Positions 31,028 to 31,465 of a stretch of 31,465 bases of DNA are shown here, in pieces. Every line of letters begins with the position of its first letter. Positions within the stretch are counted from its first letter, which is position 1. The notes beneath the pieces are model-generated. The model was not told the origin of the DNA, did no database searches, and saw nothing but the letters and a program-made list of their open reading frames with translations. Origin of the DNA: a virus; IMG/VR virus record IMGVR_UViG_3300029955_000098, positions 1 through 31,465 of that record; one strand, given 5' to 3'. Position numbers and translations under genes: made by a program.

Positions 31028-31465
31028 TTATTGTTGTGGAGGCTGTGATGGGCCGCCTGGAGCATTAGGTAATAGGGGTGAGGTTGGAGGAGCTTGGGGG
31101 GAGGCCAGAGGCGCAGCGCCTGGAGCACCCGCCATCGGAGGCGGCTGTGCCGCTTGCAACAAGTCCAACACTTGTGTGTAAAAGTCCCTAAGCAATTGTA
31201 GCTTGGACTCTTCAAGTTTGGCAGGGCCGTGGAGGTTGATATACTGCACCACAGTCGTCTTGGCGAAGGCGAGGTCCATGAACGGATCTGGTGGGGAGTA
31301 TTTGCCTGTCTCGACGATATCGTCCAAGACCTTGAATACGCGCTCTTGGCCAGCGTTAGCAAGCTTTTCGACCTGAGAAAGGTCCGGGTAGTCTAAGAGT
31401 CTGCGTGCTTCCTGGAGCGTTATCATACCTGCTTGCGCCATTTCTGTCACTTTGGCGAGGCGGCC
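31028..31465 (-). CDS. Portal protein, C-terminal part (cut by window edge)
   Basis: The frame is open to the right edge and ends at 31028, giving at least 145 residues; the GTG at 31450 is an internal codon. GMITLQEARRLLDYPDLSQV is a frequent C-terminal helix of large portal proteins, where a similar ITxxEARxLLDxPDL occurs. It is followed by a second helix (LEESKLQLLRDFYTQVLDLL) and a Pro/Ala/Gly-rich disordered tail. The position just before the scaffold matches portal. Portal forms the dodecameric DNA channel of the head. Confidence is limited by the missing N-terminal part. Confidence 0.72.
   Translation of the reverse strand, partial: GRLAKVTEMAQAGMITLQEARRLLDYPDLSQVEKLANAGQERVFKVLDDIVETGKYSPPDPFMDLAFAKTTVVQYINLHGPAKLEESKLQLLRDFYTQVLDLLQAAQPPPMAGAPGAAPLASPQAPPTSPLLPNAPGGPSQPPQQ

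Overview
The window is part of the virion-structure region of a tailed double-stranded DNA phage (Caudoviricetes). Every supported gene lies on the minus strand, so the biological reading order runs from base 31465 down to base 1. Genes are tightly packed, with many stop/start overlaps of the TAATG, TGATG or ATGA type and good Shine-Dalgarno sites. The gene order resembles P22-like podoviruses: portal, scaffold, coat, accessory genes, head-completion adaptor, gp10-like tail hub, three putative ejection proteins, then tail appendages. No host gene, tRNA, CRISPR, integrase or replication gene is visible. Three sigma70-like promoters suggest that host RNA polymerase transcribes this region. The host is not identifiable from the sequence.

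Region by region in transcription order. (1) 31465-29937: C-terminal end of the portal protein, cut by the window edge, and the scaffolding protein. (2) 29877-27107: the major capsid protein gene, split into three exons by two group I introns. Exon 1 is 77 nt, exon 2 only 61 nt and exon 3 1116 nt. Each intron carries a homing-endonuclease gene, one HNH and one endonuclease VII-like. Splicing predicts a continuous 417-residue coat protein. A plain ORF search sees only exon 3, from a spurious TTG start. (3) 27076-27005: an intrinsic terminator directly followed by a sigma70-type promoter. (4) 26981-23484: a free-standing GIY-YIG endonuclease, a PQ-loop (SemiSWEET-like) membrane protein and eleven small genes of mostly unknown function, with a second promoter inside the block. 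(5) 23468-16610: a third promoter and structured leader, then a conserved virion protein, an FN3-fused head-tail adaptor, a small protein, a collar-domain fibre, a 1002-residue gp10-like protein and a GNAT-fold protein. (6) 16607-10277: three large Gln/Ala-rich or Gly/Ala-rich proteins, the likely ejection proteins; the first seems to start at ATC. (7) 10216-1: nine tail-appendage genes built from shuffled modules, including an LVIVD beta-propeller and tandem C1q-like domains, plus one small membrane-anchored protein.

The strongest unusual signal is the doubly interrupted coat gene. Both predicted 5' splice sites fall on a U that pairs with G in a P1 helix, both introns end in G, and the phases join exactly. 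Functions elsewhere rest on family recognition by eye. Homology searches and intron covariance models were not run.
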